7,810 bases of DNA from contig DASSRK010000090.1 of NCBI GenBank assembly GCA_035701825.1, positions 1-7,810 of the forward strand, read 5' to 3'. The position numbers and the translations under genes are program-made. Below, in pieces: positions 1 to 5,395 of the stretch (position 1 is its first letter; every line of letters starts with the position of its first letter). Under the pieces are notes generated by a model that saw only the letters and a list, made by a program, of their open reading frames with translations, had not been told where the DNA came from and made no database searches. The DNA comes from CADEED01 sp035701825. Its GTDB lineage: Bacteria; Pseudomonadota; Gammaproteobacteria; Steroidobacterales; Steroidobacteraceae.

Positions 1-857
1 CGTCGGTGCTGGTACGCGAGCCGCTCGCGTTGCTGGGCGTGCTCGCCATCATCATGGTGGGCAAGTCGCTCGCGGCCTTCGTCATCGTGCTGGTATTCCG
101 TCACCCCGTGCGCACCGCCCTCGTGGTGTCGGCGAGCCTCGCGCAGATTGGCGAGTTCTCCTTCATCCTCGCAAGCCTCGGCGCGGCGCTCGGCCTGCTG
201 CCGCCCGACGGCCGGGATCTCATCCTCGCGGGCGCGTTGCTGTCGATCGCGTTGAACCCGCTGGCCTTCGCGGGTGTCACGCCGTTGACGCGCTTCTTCG
301 AGTCGCGGCCGCGGCTGCTGGCGCTGCTCGAACGGCGTGGCGCGGAGCGGCACCGCACGCCGGTGGCGAGCGCGCTGAACCTGCGCGACCACGCCATCCT
401 GGTGGGATACGGCCGGGTCGGCGGCGCCATCGGACCGGTGCTGCGCGAGCAGGGCCTGGCCTTCGTGGTCATCGAGCGCGATCACCTGATGCTGGCCAGC
501 GCGCAGGCCGCCGGGGTTCCGACGCTGGTGGGCGATGCCGCGGCCGAAGGCGTGCTCGAAGCCGCCGGCATCGCACGCGCCCGCCTGCTGGTGGTCGCGA
601 CGCCGGACAGTTTCCAGGCGCGCCGCATCGTCGAGCGCGCCCGCGAGCTGCGACCGGGCATCGACATCGTGGCGCGCACGCACAGCGACGGCGAGTTCGC
701 CAAGCTCGAAGCCCTGGGTGTCGGCCGCGTGGTCATGGGCGAGCGCGAGCTGGCGCGCGGCATGCTCGAATACGCGCTGCGCAGCCTCGGCGTGCCGGCG
801 GAGCGGGCGCGTGCCGCCGCGGGACGCAATGCCGCCGTGAATCCCGAGGGCACCTGA
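1..857 (+). CDS. ybaL: Kef-type cation/proton antiporter with RCK domain, YbaL-like (5' partial)
   Basis: The reading frame is open from the window edge (first whole codon at 3), so only the C-terminal ~284 residues are present; E. coli YbaL has about 558. This is an inner-membrane CPA2 monovalent cation/proton antiporter. The first ~95 residues are the last membrane helices, including the family-typical stretches SLAQIGEFSFILASLG and LILAGALLSIALNP. A cytoplasmic linker follows, then a TrkA-N/RCK Rossmann domain whose nucleotide-binding motif GYGRVG lies at bases 405-422. The late stretch VVMGERELARGMLE closely resembles the end of the YbaL RCK domain, which favours YbaL over KefB/KefC. That domain is expected to bind a dinucleotide and gate transport. 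The stop is one base from the corA-like start, so the two genes are probably co-transcribed. The family is secure; the exact ion and the true start are not visible. Confidence 0.9.
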   Translation, partial: SVLVREPLALLGVLAIIMVGKSLAAFVIVLVFRHPVRTALVVSASLAQIGEFSFILASLGAALGLLPPDGRDLILAGALLSIALNPLAFAGVTPLTRFFESRPRLLALLERRGAERHRTPVASALNLRDHAILVGYGRVGGAIGPVLREQGLAFVVIERDHLMLASAQAAGVPTLVGDAAAEGVLEAAGIARARLLVVATPDSFQARRIVERARELRPGIDIVARTHSDGEFAKLEALGVGRVVMGERELARGMLEYALRSLGVPAERARAAAGRNAAVNPEGT

Positions 858-858
858 C

Positions 859-1824
859 GTGCTGATCAGCGCAGTCGTGTATCGCGATGGGCGCAAGCTC
901 GCGGACATCGAGCCCGCCGAGATCCATCGCTACGTCGCGCAGCCCGAGAACCTGGTGTGGGTCGCGCTGCGCGATCCGGACGCCGCGACGCTCGCGCAGA
1001 TGCAGGAAGAGTTCGACCTGCATCCGCTGGCGGTCGAGGATGCGCGCAACGGCCACCAGCGACCCAAGATCGAGGACTACGGCGACAGCCTGTTCGCCAT
1101 CCTGCACGTGATCGAACCGGCCGACGACAAGATGCACGTCGGCGAAGTGGCGATCTTCGCGGGCCGCAACTACATACTCACGGTGCGCAACCACACCGAG
1201 AAAGGTTTCCAGGAAGTGCGCGCACGCTGCGAGCGCGAACCGGAGCTGCTGCGCATCGGCGCGGGTTACGTGCTGTACGCGCTCATCGATGCGGTGGTCG
1301 ACCGCTATTTCCCGGTGCTCGACCTGCTCGAGGGCGAGATCGAGACCGTCGAGGAGCGGCTGTTCGCGGACAGCTCGCCGCGCGTCAACATCGAGGCCCT
1401 CTACAAGCTGCGCAACCGCCTGACGGTGGTACGCCACGCGGTGGCGCCGCTGCTCGAGAGCATCTCCAACCTGTCGGGCGCGCGCGTACCGGCGCTGTGC
1501 GCCGACCTGCGCGAGTACTTTCGCGACATCTACGACCATCTGCAGCGGCTCAACCAGACCATCGAGTCGATCCGCGACTCGGCGGCCACCGCCACCCAGG
1601 TCAACCTGTCGATGATCACGCTGCAGGAGAGCGAGACCATGAAACGCCTCGCGGCCTATGCGGCGTTGATCGCCGTGCCCACGCTGATCGCGGGCATCTA
1701 CGGCATGAATTTCACGCACATGCCCGAGCTCGACTGGAAGTACGGCTACGCCTGCGTGCTGGGGCTGATGATCGCGATCGATGGCTGGCTGTTCGCGAGG
1801 CTGCGCAAGTCGAAGTGGTTGTGA
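859..1824 (+). CDS. corA: CorA-family magnesium/divalent cation channel
   Basis: A complete 321-residue protein of normal CorA length. CorA forms a homopentameric inner-membrane channel that takes up Mg2+ (also Co2+/Ni2+) and is gated by a large cytoplasmic N-terminal domain. Residues ~1-255 form that domain and the long stalk helix, rich in charged and heptad-like residues. Two closely spaced membrane helices follow at ~263-282 and ~294-314. The signature GMN of the selectivity filter is intact at 282-284 (YGMNF), followed by the MPEL loop, and the C-terminus is basic (RLRKSKWL), as in the family. The start is GTG at 859, one base after the ybaL stop, with GAGGG at 846-850 as ribosome site inside the preceding gene. 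This suggests translational coupling. Family assignment is firm; relatives such as ZntB also carry GMN, so metal preference is inferred. Confidence 0.92.
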   Translation: MLISAVVYRDGRKLADIEPAEIHRYVAQPENLVWVALRDPDAATLAQMQEEFDLHPLAVEDARNGHQRPKIEDYGDSLFAILHVIEPADDKMHVGEVAIFAGRNYILTVRNHTEKGFQEVRARCEREPELLRIGAGYVLYALIDAVVDRYFPVLDLLEGEIETVEERLFADSSPRVNIEALYKLRNRLTVVRHAVAPLLESISNLSGARVPALCADLREYFRDIYDHLQRLNQTIESIRDSAATATQVNLSMITLQESETMKRLAAYAALIAVPTLIAGIYGMNFTHMPELDWKYGYACVLGLMIAIDGWLFARLRKSKWL

Positions 1825-1847
1825 GGCCCTGCGACGGGAGGCTCGCC

Positions 1848-1853
1848 TATACT
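1848..1853 (+). promoter_or_regulatory. Candidate -10 box for modBC, possibly giving a leaderless mRNA
   Basis: TATACT (5 of 6 to TATAAT) ends 8 bases before the modB ATG at 1862. Transcription would start about 6-8 bases downstream of the box, i.e. at or just before the ATG. No purine-rich ribosome site is present in the 14 bases before the ATG, which fits a leaderless message. No good -35 hexamer is seen at 16-18 bp spacing (GGCCCT at 17 bp), so the promoter would need an activator, or the box is coincidental. Confidence 0.4.
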
Positions 1854-1861
1854 GCGCGCCG

Positions 1862-2548
1862 ATGCTGTCCCCCGCAGAATCCGAAGCCCTGTTCCTGAGC
1901 CTCTCGGTCGCGGCGCGCAGCGTCGCCTTCAACCTGCCGTTCGCCATCCTGGTGGCCTGGATCCTGACGCGCGCGCGCTTCGCCGGCCGCACGGTGTTCG
2001 ACGCCTTCGTGCATCTGCCGCTGGTGCTGCCCCCGGTGGTGGTCGGCTACCTGCTGCTGGTGTTGTTTGGCGTGCGCGGGCCCATCGGCTCGTGGCTGTA
2101 CGACCGCTTCGGCATCCAGCTGGCCTTCACCAGCACCGGTGCGGCGCTGGCCACCGCGGTGATGTCGTTTCCGCTGGTGGTGCGCTCCATCCGCCTCTCG
2201 CTCGATGCGCTCGATCCCGGCCTGGATGATGCCGCGCGCACGCTCGGCGCCGGCGCCGTCGACCGCTTCTTCACCATCACCCTGCCGCTGATCACGCCGG
2301 GCATCCTCGCCGGCGCGGTCACGGCGTTCGCCGCGGGGCTGGGCGAGTTCGGCGCGGTGATCACCTTCGCGTCCAACATCCCGGGCGAGACGCGCACGCT
2401 GCCGCTGGCGTTGTACACCGCGCTGCAGACGCCGGATGGCGATGCGCTGGCCGCGCGGCTGGCGACGATTTCGTTCCTGCTGGGGCTCGCCGGCCTGCTG
2501 GTGGCCGAGTTCCTCGCGCGGCGCGTGCGCCGCATGGTAGGTCGCTGA
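1862..2548 (+). CDS. modB: Molybdate ABC transporter permease ModB
   Basis: 228 residues, the usual ModB length. It is the inner-membrane subunit of the ModABC importer and forms a homodimeric channel for molybdate (and tungstate). About five hydrophobic helices are visible, roughly at residues 18-36, 49-71, 87-107, 143-165 and 193-215. Residues ~122-146 hold the binding-protein-dependent permease (EAA) loop, DDAARTLGAG followed by FFTITLPLITPG, which docks on the ATPase. A longer in-frame start at 1781 would overlap corA heavily; ATG 1862 is preferred because the protein then starts like other ModB proteins. There is no clear Shine-Dalgarno sequence. The stop overlaps the modC ATG by one base (TGATG). 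modA is absent upstream, where corA and ybaL stand instead. Sulfate permeases (CysT/CysW) are related, but the short length and the ModC partner support ModB. Confidence 0.9.
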   Translation: MLSPAESEALFLSLSVAARSVAFNLPFAILVAWILTRARFAGRTVFDAFVHLPLVLPPVVVGYLLLVLFGVRGPIGSWLYDRFGIQLAFTSTGAALATAVMSFPLVVRSIRLSLDALDPGLDDAARTLGAGAVDRFFTITLPLITPGILAGAVTAFAAGLGEFGAVITFASNIPGETRTLPLALYTALQTPDGDALAARLATISFLLGLAGLLVAEFLARRVRRMVGR

Positions 2549-3645
2549 TGCTGCGCGTGCAGCTCACGCGGCGCCGAGGCGACTTCCTGCTGGACGCGGA
2601 CTTCTGCGCGCCCATGCCTGGCGTGACCGCGCTCTTCGGCCGCTCGGGCTGCGGCAAGTCGACGGTGATCGCGCTGATCGCGGGACTACTGGCCCCCGAG
2701 GCCGGCCGCGTGCAGATCGGCGACGACGTGCTGACGGACACGCAGCACCACATCGCCGTCGACGCGCGCCATCGACGCATCGGAGTGGTGTTCCAGGATG
2801 CGCGCCTGTTCCCGCACCTGTCGGTGCTCGGCAACTTGCAGTACGGTGCGCGGCGCCTGCCGCGGAACATCGCGGCGCCGATACGCTTCGATGACGTGGT
2901 CGGCCTGTTGGGACTCGAATCGTTGACCGCGCGCCGTCCACACGAGTTGTCAGGGGGTGAAAAACAACGCGTGGCGCTGGGGCGTGCGCTGCTGGCGCAG
3001 CCACGGTTGCTGCTGCTGGACGAGCCGCTGGCCTCGCTCGACCAGGCGCGGCGCGATGAAGTCTTGCCCTATCTCGAACGCCTGCGCGATGCCATGCAGA
3101 TCCCGATCGTGTACGTGAGCCATCAATTCGACGAGGTGCTCAGGCTCGCGACGCGCGTGGTGATGCTGGAGGCGGGCCGCGTGGCGGTGGATGGCGACCT
3201 CGCGCAAGTCAGCCGCCATCCGGCGCTGCGTGAAATCGTCGGGCCCGACGCCGTCGGCGCGGTGCTCTCCGGAGTCGTGGAGTACATCGACGACGCCGGG
3301 CTCACGACCCTGCGCGTCGGCGACGCGGCGCTGCAGGTGGACGAACCGGCGGTGCGGGGTCAGCGCATCCAGATCCAGGTCCTGGCGCGCGACGTGATCA
3401 TCGCGTCGGAGCGGCCGACTGGGCTCTCGGTGCGCAACGTGGTCGCCGCACGCGTGGTGTCCGTGACGCCGGACGTCGGCCACGCCGTGCTGGTCGAGCT
3501 CGATATCGGCGGCAAGGCGACTCTGCTGGCGCGCATCACCGCGCGGGCCGCGGCCGAGCTGGCGCTGGCCGCGGACCGGCAGGTCTGGGCGTTGATCAAG
3601 GCGGTCTCGTTGCGCGGGCACATGTTCAGTGCGCCAGCGCGTTGA
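2548..3645 (+). CDS. modC: Molybdate ABC transporter ATP-binding protein ModC
   Basis: 365 residues, near the ~350 usual for ModC. It is the cytoplasmic ATPase that drives molybdate import through ModB. The ABC motifs are complete and in order: Walker A GRSGCGKST at residues 31-39, Q-loop glutamine 83 (VFQDARLFPHLSV), signature LSGGEKQ at 134-140, Walker B LLLLDE at 154-159 with catalytic E159, D-loop SLD at 163-165 and switch histidine 192 (YVSH). The C-terminal region (~288-355, beginning TGLSVRNVV) is a Mop/TOBE domain, the molybdate-binding regulatory fold that separates ModC from CysA and other sugar- or amine-type ATPases. The ATG shares its A with the modB stop, so translation is coupled. 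The last 20 bases overlap the end of a small gene on the opposite strand. No terminator with a T tract follows on the + strand. Confidence 0.93.
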   Translation: MLRVQLTRRRGDFLLDADFCAPMPGVTALFGRSGCGKSTVIALIAGLLAPEAGRVQIGDDVLTDTQHHIAVDARHRRIGVVFQDARLFPHLSVLGNLQYGARRLPRNIAAPIRFDDVVGLLGLESLTARRPHELSGGEKQRVALGRALLAQPRLLLLDEPLASLDQARRDEVLPYLERLRDAMQIPIVYVSHQFDEVLRLATRVVMLEAGRVAVDGDLAQVSRHPALREIVGPDAVGAVLSGVVEYIDDAGLTTLRVGDAALQVDEPAVRGQRIQIQVLARDVIIASERPTGLSVRNVVAARVVSVTPDVGHAVLVELDIGGKATLLARITARAAAELALAADRQVWALIKAVSLRGHMFSAPAR

Positions 3646-3742
3646 GCACGGGCTCGTATTCGATCGTGAACCCGAAGGCGGTCACGATGGCGAGGGCGCC
3701 GATCGCGAAGCCGATGCGGGTGATGAGTCTTGCGAGGCACAT
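3626..3742 (-). CDS. Putative 38-residue single-span membrane miniprotein
   Basis: I do not recognise this protein. It starts at ATG 3742-3740 and ends at TGA 3628-3626 on the - strand. Three things support it. A GGAG ribosome site (+ strand CTCC 3751-3754) lies 8 bases before the ATG. 35 of 38 codons end in G or C, as in the neighbouring real genes, while the DNA just upstream is less GC-rich. A plausible promoter lies 5' of it. The protein begins MCLARLITR, has a hydrophobic segment at about residues 10-27 (IGFAIGALAIVTAFGF and on), then IEYEP and a short tail. R5 and R9 before the segment and E28/E30 after it predict N-in, C-out topology in the inner membrane. A secreted peptide is less likely, as no clear cleavage site is seen. 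It runs tail-to-tail with modC, overlapping by 20 bases, and lies 108 bases beyond the LysR gene on the same strand. Confidence 0.6.
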   Translation of the reverse strand: MCLARLITRIGFAIGALAIVTAFGFTIEYEPVLNALAH

Positions 3743-3777
3743 GACGATTGCTCCAGGTGATGAATATCCTGCGAGCG

Positions 3778-3806
3778 ATCATGCGCACCAGGCCCGCGCC
3801 TAACAA
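3778..3806 (-). promoter_or_regulatory. Candidate sigma70 promoter for the 38-residue gene
   Basis: Read on the - strand, TTGTTA (4 of 6 to TTGACA) and CATGAT (4 of 6 to TATAAT) are separated by exactly 17 bases. The predicted transcript would start near 3771, leaving a leader of about 29 bases that contains the GGAG ribosome site. The TTGTTA hexamer overlaps the tail of a possible terminator of the upstream LysR gene. Neither hexamer is strong; this is a positional inference. Confidence 0.35.
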
Positions 3807-3826
3807 ACGCCAGGGCTGATCCCGGC
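3801..3826 (-). terminator. Possible weak intrinsic terminator of the LysR gene
   Basis: On the - strand, 25 bases after the LysR stop, GCCGGG pairs with CCCTGGC across an ATCAG loop, with one bulged T. The stem is followed by GTTTGTTA, a poor T tract. An overlapping alternative hairpin, GCTGAT-(6)-ATCAGC at 3815-3832, uses some of the same bases. The two folds exclude each other. Termination here is plausible but not strong. Confidence 0.35.
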
Positions 3827-3832
3827 ATCAGC
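3815..3832. repeat. Perfect 6-bp inverted repeat GCTGAT / ATCAGC
   Basis: GCTGAT at 3815-3820 and ATCAGC at 3827-3832 are exact inverted copies around CCCGGC. It lies between the LysR stop (3851) and the small gene's promoter region. It could be an alternative fold of the terminator hairpin or an operator. No T tract follows it on either strand, so it is not a terminator by itself. Confidence 0.4.
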
Positions 3833-3850
3833 AAAACTATCGGGTGGCGG

Positions 3851-4783
3851 CTAGGCCTTGCGCGCTGCGCGCCGGGCGAACAGGTCGTGCGGCTTGGGGA
3901 AACTGCGGGCCATGTCGAAGATCCAGTCGCGGAAGCGCTTGACCTTGGGCATGACCAGGTAGGGCTCGGGGCAGACGAAGAAATACGAGAAGCGGAACGG
4001 CAGCAGCGCATCGCCCGCCAGCACCACGCGGCCCTGCTCGAGGGCGCGCTGCACCAGCGACCAGCGGGCCAGCGCGAAGCCGATGCCCTCCTCCGCGGCC
4101 GCGATCACGCCGGCCGAATCGTCGATGATGGGCGCGCGCGCCAGCCAGCTGCCTTCCTGGCCCTTCTCGATCCATGCCTGCCACGGCTCGTCCTCGCTGC
4201 CCAACAGCGGGAAGTTCTGCAGGTCCTGGCCGCGCGGCACCGGGCCGTACTTGGCCAGCAGCGACGGCGAACCGATGGGGATCACCCACTCGTCGAGCAG
4301 CTTCTCGACGTGCAGGCCGGGCCAGCGGCCCAGGCCCATGCGGATCGCCACGTGCATTTCCGAACGCGAGAAGTCGACAGGATCGCGGCTGGTATGGAAT
4401 CGCAGTTCCACGCCGGATTTCTGGTCGTTGAAGCTGCCGATGCGCGGCAACAGCCAGCGTTGCAGGAAAGACGACAGCAGGGTGACCTGCAGCGGCCCCT
4501 CGGCGCGGTGTTGCTTGAGGTGCTGCATCGAGGCCTCGAGCTCGTCGAGCCCGCGGCGCACGCCCGGCAGCAGTTGCTGGCCCTCGGCCGTGAGCTCGAT
4601 GCGCCGGCCGGCCCGCTTGAACAGCTGAACCTGCAGGTAGTCCTCGAGGGACTTGACCTGCTGGCTGACGGCCGCCGGGGTCACGTGCAGCGCCTCGGCC
4701 GCGTCCGCGAACGACAGGCGCGACGCCACCGCCTCGAAGACTCGCAGCGCATTCAGCGGCAGGCGCGCATAGGCGGTGGACAC
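3851..4783 (-). CDS. LysR-family transcriptional regulator, GcvA-like
   Basis: 310 residues, normal for the family. It is a cytoplasmic DNA-binding protein that typically works as a tetramer and responds to a small effector. The winged helix-turn-helix spans residues ~24-47, with the recognition portion HVTPAAVSQQVKSLE. The start LPLNALRVFEA and the later LF-R and LTAEGQQLLP signatures match the GcvA/AmpR branch. The effector domain runs from about 93 to 300. The start is GTG at 4783-4781, because AAGGA (+ strand TCCTT 4792-4796) stands 8 bases before it and the protein then begins just ahead of the conserved region. A longer frame from 4933 adds 50 residues unlike any LysR N-terminus. The gene is divergent from the 94-residue gene across 98 bases, so it may control that gene and itself. 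It does not look like CysB, whose N-terminus and length differ. The effector is unknown. Confidence 0.9.
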   Translation of the reverse strand: MSTAYARLPLNALRVFEAVASRLSFADAAEALHVTPAAVSQQVKSLEDYLQVQLFKRAGRRIELTAEGQQLLPGVRRGLDELEASMQHLKQHRAEGPLQVTLLSSFLQRWLLPRIGSFNDQKSGVELRFHTSRDPVDFSRSEMHVAIRMGLGRWPGLHVEKLLDEWVIPIGSPSLLAKYGPVPRGQDLQNFPLLGSEDEPWQAWIEKGQEGSWLARAPIIDDSAGVIAAAEEGIGFALARWSLVQRALEQGRVVLAGDALLPFRFSYFFVCPEPYLVMPKVKRFRDWIFDMARSFPKPHDLFARRAARKA

Positions 4784-4800
4784 GTCAGTTTTCCTTATGT

Positions 4801-4816
4801 GCGCTTCAAGAAGCGC
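4801..4816. promoter_or_regulatory. 16-bp inverted repeat, candidate operator in the divergent promoter region
   Basis: GCGCTTC at 4801-4807 and GAAGCGC at 4810-4816 are exact inverted copies separated by AA. The site lies between the LysR gene's predicted transcription start (~4826) and its ribosome site (4792-4796), where binding would block the LysR message. This fits autorepression. A T-N11-A can be drawn from 4800 to 4812 but is not centred on the symmetry axis, so the match to a standard LysR box is poor. An RNA hairpin in the lysR leader is the alternative. Confidence 0.45.
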
Positions 4817-4832
4817 GTTTGTTCGTGGCGGC

Positions 4833-4860
4833 ACTGTAGCGCAGATTGCATCCATCGCAA
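4833..4860 (-). promoter_or_regulatory. Candidate sigma70 promoter of the LysR gene
   Basis: On the - strand TTGCGA (-35, 4 of 6) and TACAGT (-10, 4 of 6) are 16 bases apart. Transcription would begin near 4826, giving a leader of about 43 bases that carries the inverted repeat and the AAGGA site. For the divergent gene on the + strand only a weak pair is seen (TTGTTC at 4819-4824, CAGATT at 4842-4847, 17 bp apart), which I do not call. Confidence 0.35.
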
Positions 4861-4881
4861 CTGACCCCTTGGAGAGAGCCC

Positions 4882-5166
4882 ATGAGCGTTCGCAACCACA
4901 TCCCCCGCACCGTCGCCGGCAACCTGGATGCACGCCTGGCGCCCTTCCGCCTCGATGAGCCGCACTCGGTGCTCGAGGACCTCGACGTCGAGCCGGCGCG
5001 GGCCGTATCGCCGCGCGCCGAGCGGCGCGCGAAGCTGTCGCTGGTCAACGATCTCAAACTACTGTTCGCGGCGCTGGCCGCGGGCGGCAGCACCGTGCCG
5101 CTGGGCGACAACAGCCGCGCGGCGCGCCTGCTGGCCGACTACGCACGCAGCCTTCGCGACCATTGA
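4882..5166 (+). CDS. Hypothetical 94-residue soluble protein
   Basis: I do not recognise a family. The ATG at 4882 has a clear ribosome site, GGAG at 4871-4874, 7 bases upstream; an in-frame start at 4846 lacks one and would add 12 residues. The protein has no signal peptide or membrane segment. The first half is rich in charged residues and proline (RLDEPHSVLEDLDVEPA). The second half reads as amphipathic helices: LSLVNDLKLLFAALAAGG, then a turn, then NSRAARLLADYARSLRDH at the C-terminus. It is likely a small cytoplasmic protein, possibly an interaction partner or regulator, but nothing shows its function. It is divergent from the LysR gene and is followed 60 bases later by a strong terminator, so it appears to be monocistronic. 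Codon use resembles its neighbours. Confidence 0.72.
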   Translation: MSVRNHIPRTVAGNLDARLAPFRLDEPHSVLEDLDVEPARAVSPRAERRAKLSLVNDLKLLFAALAAGGSTVPLGDNSRAARLLADYARSLRDH

Positions 5167-5226
5167 TTCCCCGCATTACCGAGGGCCCTCGCGGCCATCG
5201 ACTGCTTGCCTGACGACCCCTGCCTG

Positions 5227-5252
5227 GGCCCCGATGAGGGGCCTTTTTTTTT
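5227..5252 (+). terminator. Strong intrinsic terminator after the 94-residue gene
   Basis: GGCCCC (5227-5232) pairs perfectly with GGGGCC (5238-5243) around a GATGA loop and is followed by nine T residues (5244-5252). This is a textbook rho-independent terminator on the + strand. It separates the 94-residue gene from the porin-sbp unit. Confidence 0.93.
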
Positions 5253-5395
5253 CTCGCCGGAATTGCCCGTTCATAGCGGTATAACCAAACGGCCTTGGCA
5301 CGTAACCAGCCCGTCACCGGGCCACGACTGACGCCATAACCCCCGCATTTCTACGCTCTCCCGGCCTTATGGCTCACATGACCAGGAGAACGAGA
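5253..5395 (+). promoter_or_regulatory. Leader/promoter region of the porin-sbp operon
   Basis: This non-coding stretch after the terminator must hold the promoter of the downstream unit. Two candidates are visible and neither is convincing. TATAAC at 5280-5285 is a good -10 box without a -35 partner at 16-18 bp. TGGCACG-(4)-CAGC at 5296-5310 matches the sigma54 -24 element fully, with GG and GC correctly 10 bases apart, but the -12 element is only half matched. A short hairpin, GCCCG-TCAC-CGGGC, lies at 5309-5322. The porin's ribosome site is AGGAG at 5384-5388. Confidence 0.4.

Noticed and set aside
957..1898. 313-codon + strand frame inside corA
   Set aside because: It is an out-of-frame shadow dominated by Arg, Gly and Ala, with no recognisable motif.
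733..1992. 419-codon open frame on the - strand opposite corA
   Set aside because: It is a composition shadow: high-GC DNA opens antisense frames. The translation is low-complexity Arg/Ala/His/Asp-rich with no domain, while corA on the other strand has all its signatures.
2950..3621. 223-codon - strand frame opposite modC
   Set aside because: It shows the same shadow composition (Arg/Asp/His/Gln), and modC motifs account for the region.
3360..3806. 148-codon - strand frame across the modC end and the gap
   Set aside because: It overlaps modC deeply and competes with the 38-codon frame, which has a better ribosome site; the product is Arg/Thr/Ala-rich without domains.
3646..3850. Possible intrinsic terminator for modC on the + strand
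   Set aside because: No hairpin followed by a T tract was found in that direction; the hairpins here suit the - strand at best.
3887..4864. 325-codon + strand frame opposite the LysR gene
   Set aside because: It is an antisense shadow rich in Arg, Gln, Leu and His; the LysR reading is unambiguous.
5181..5190. GAGGGCCCTC 10-base palindrome after the 94-residue gene
   Set aside because: It is short and GC-rich, expected by chance in this composition, with no neighbouring promoter or T tract.
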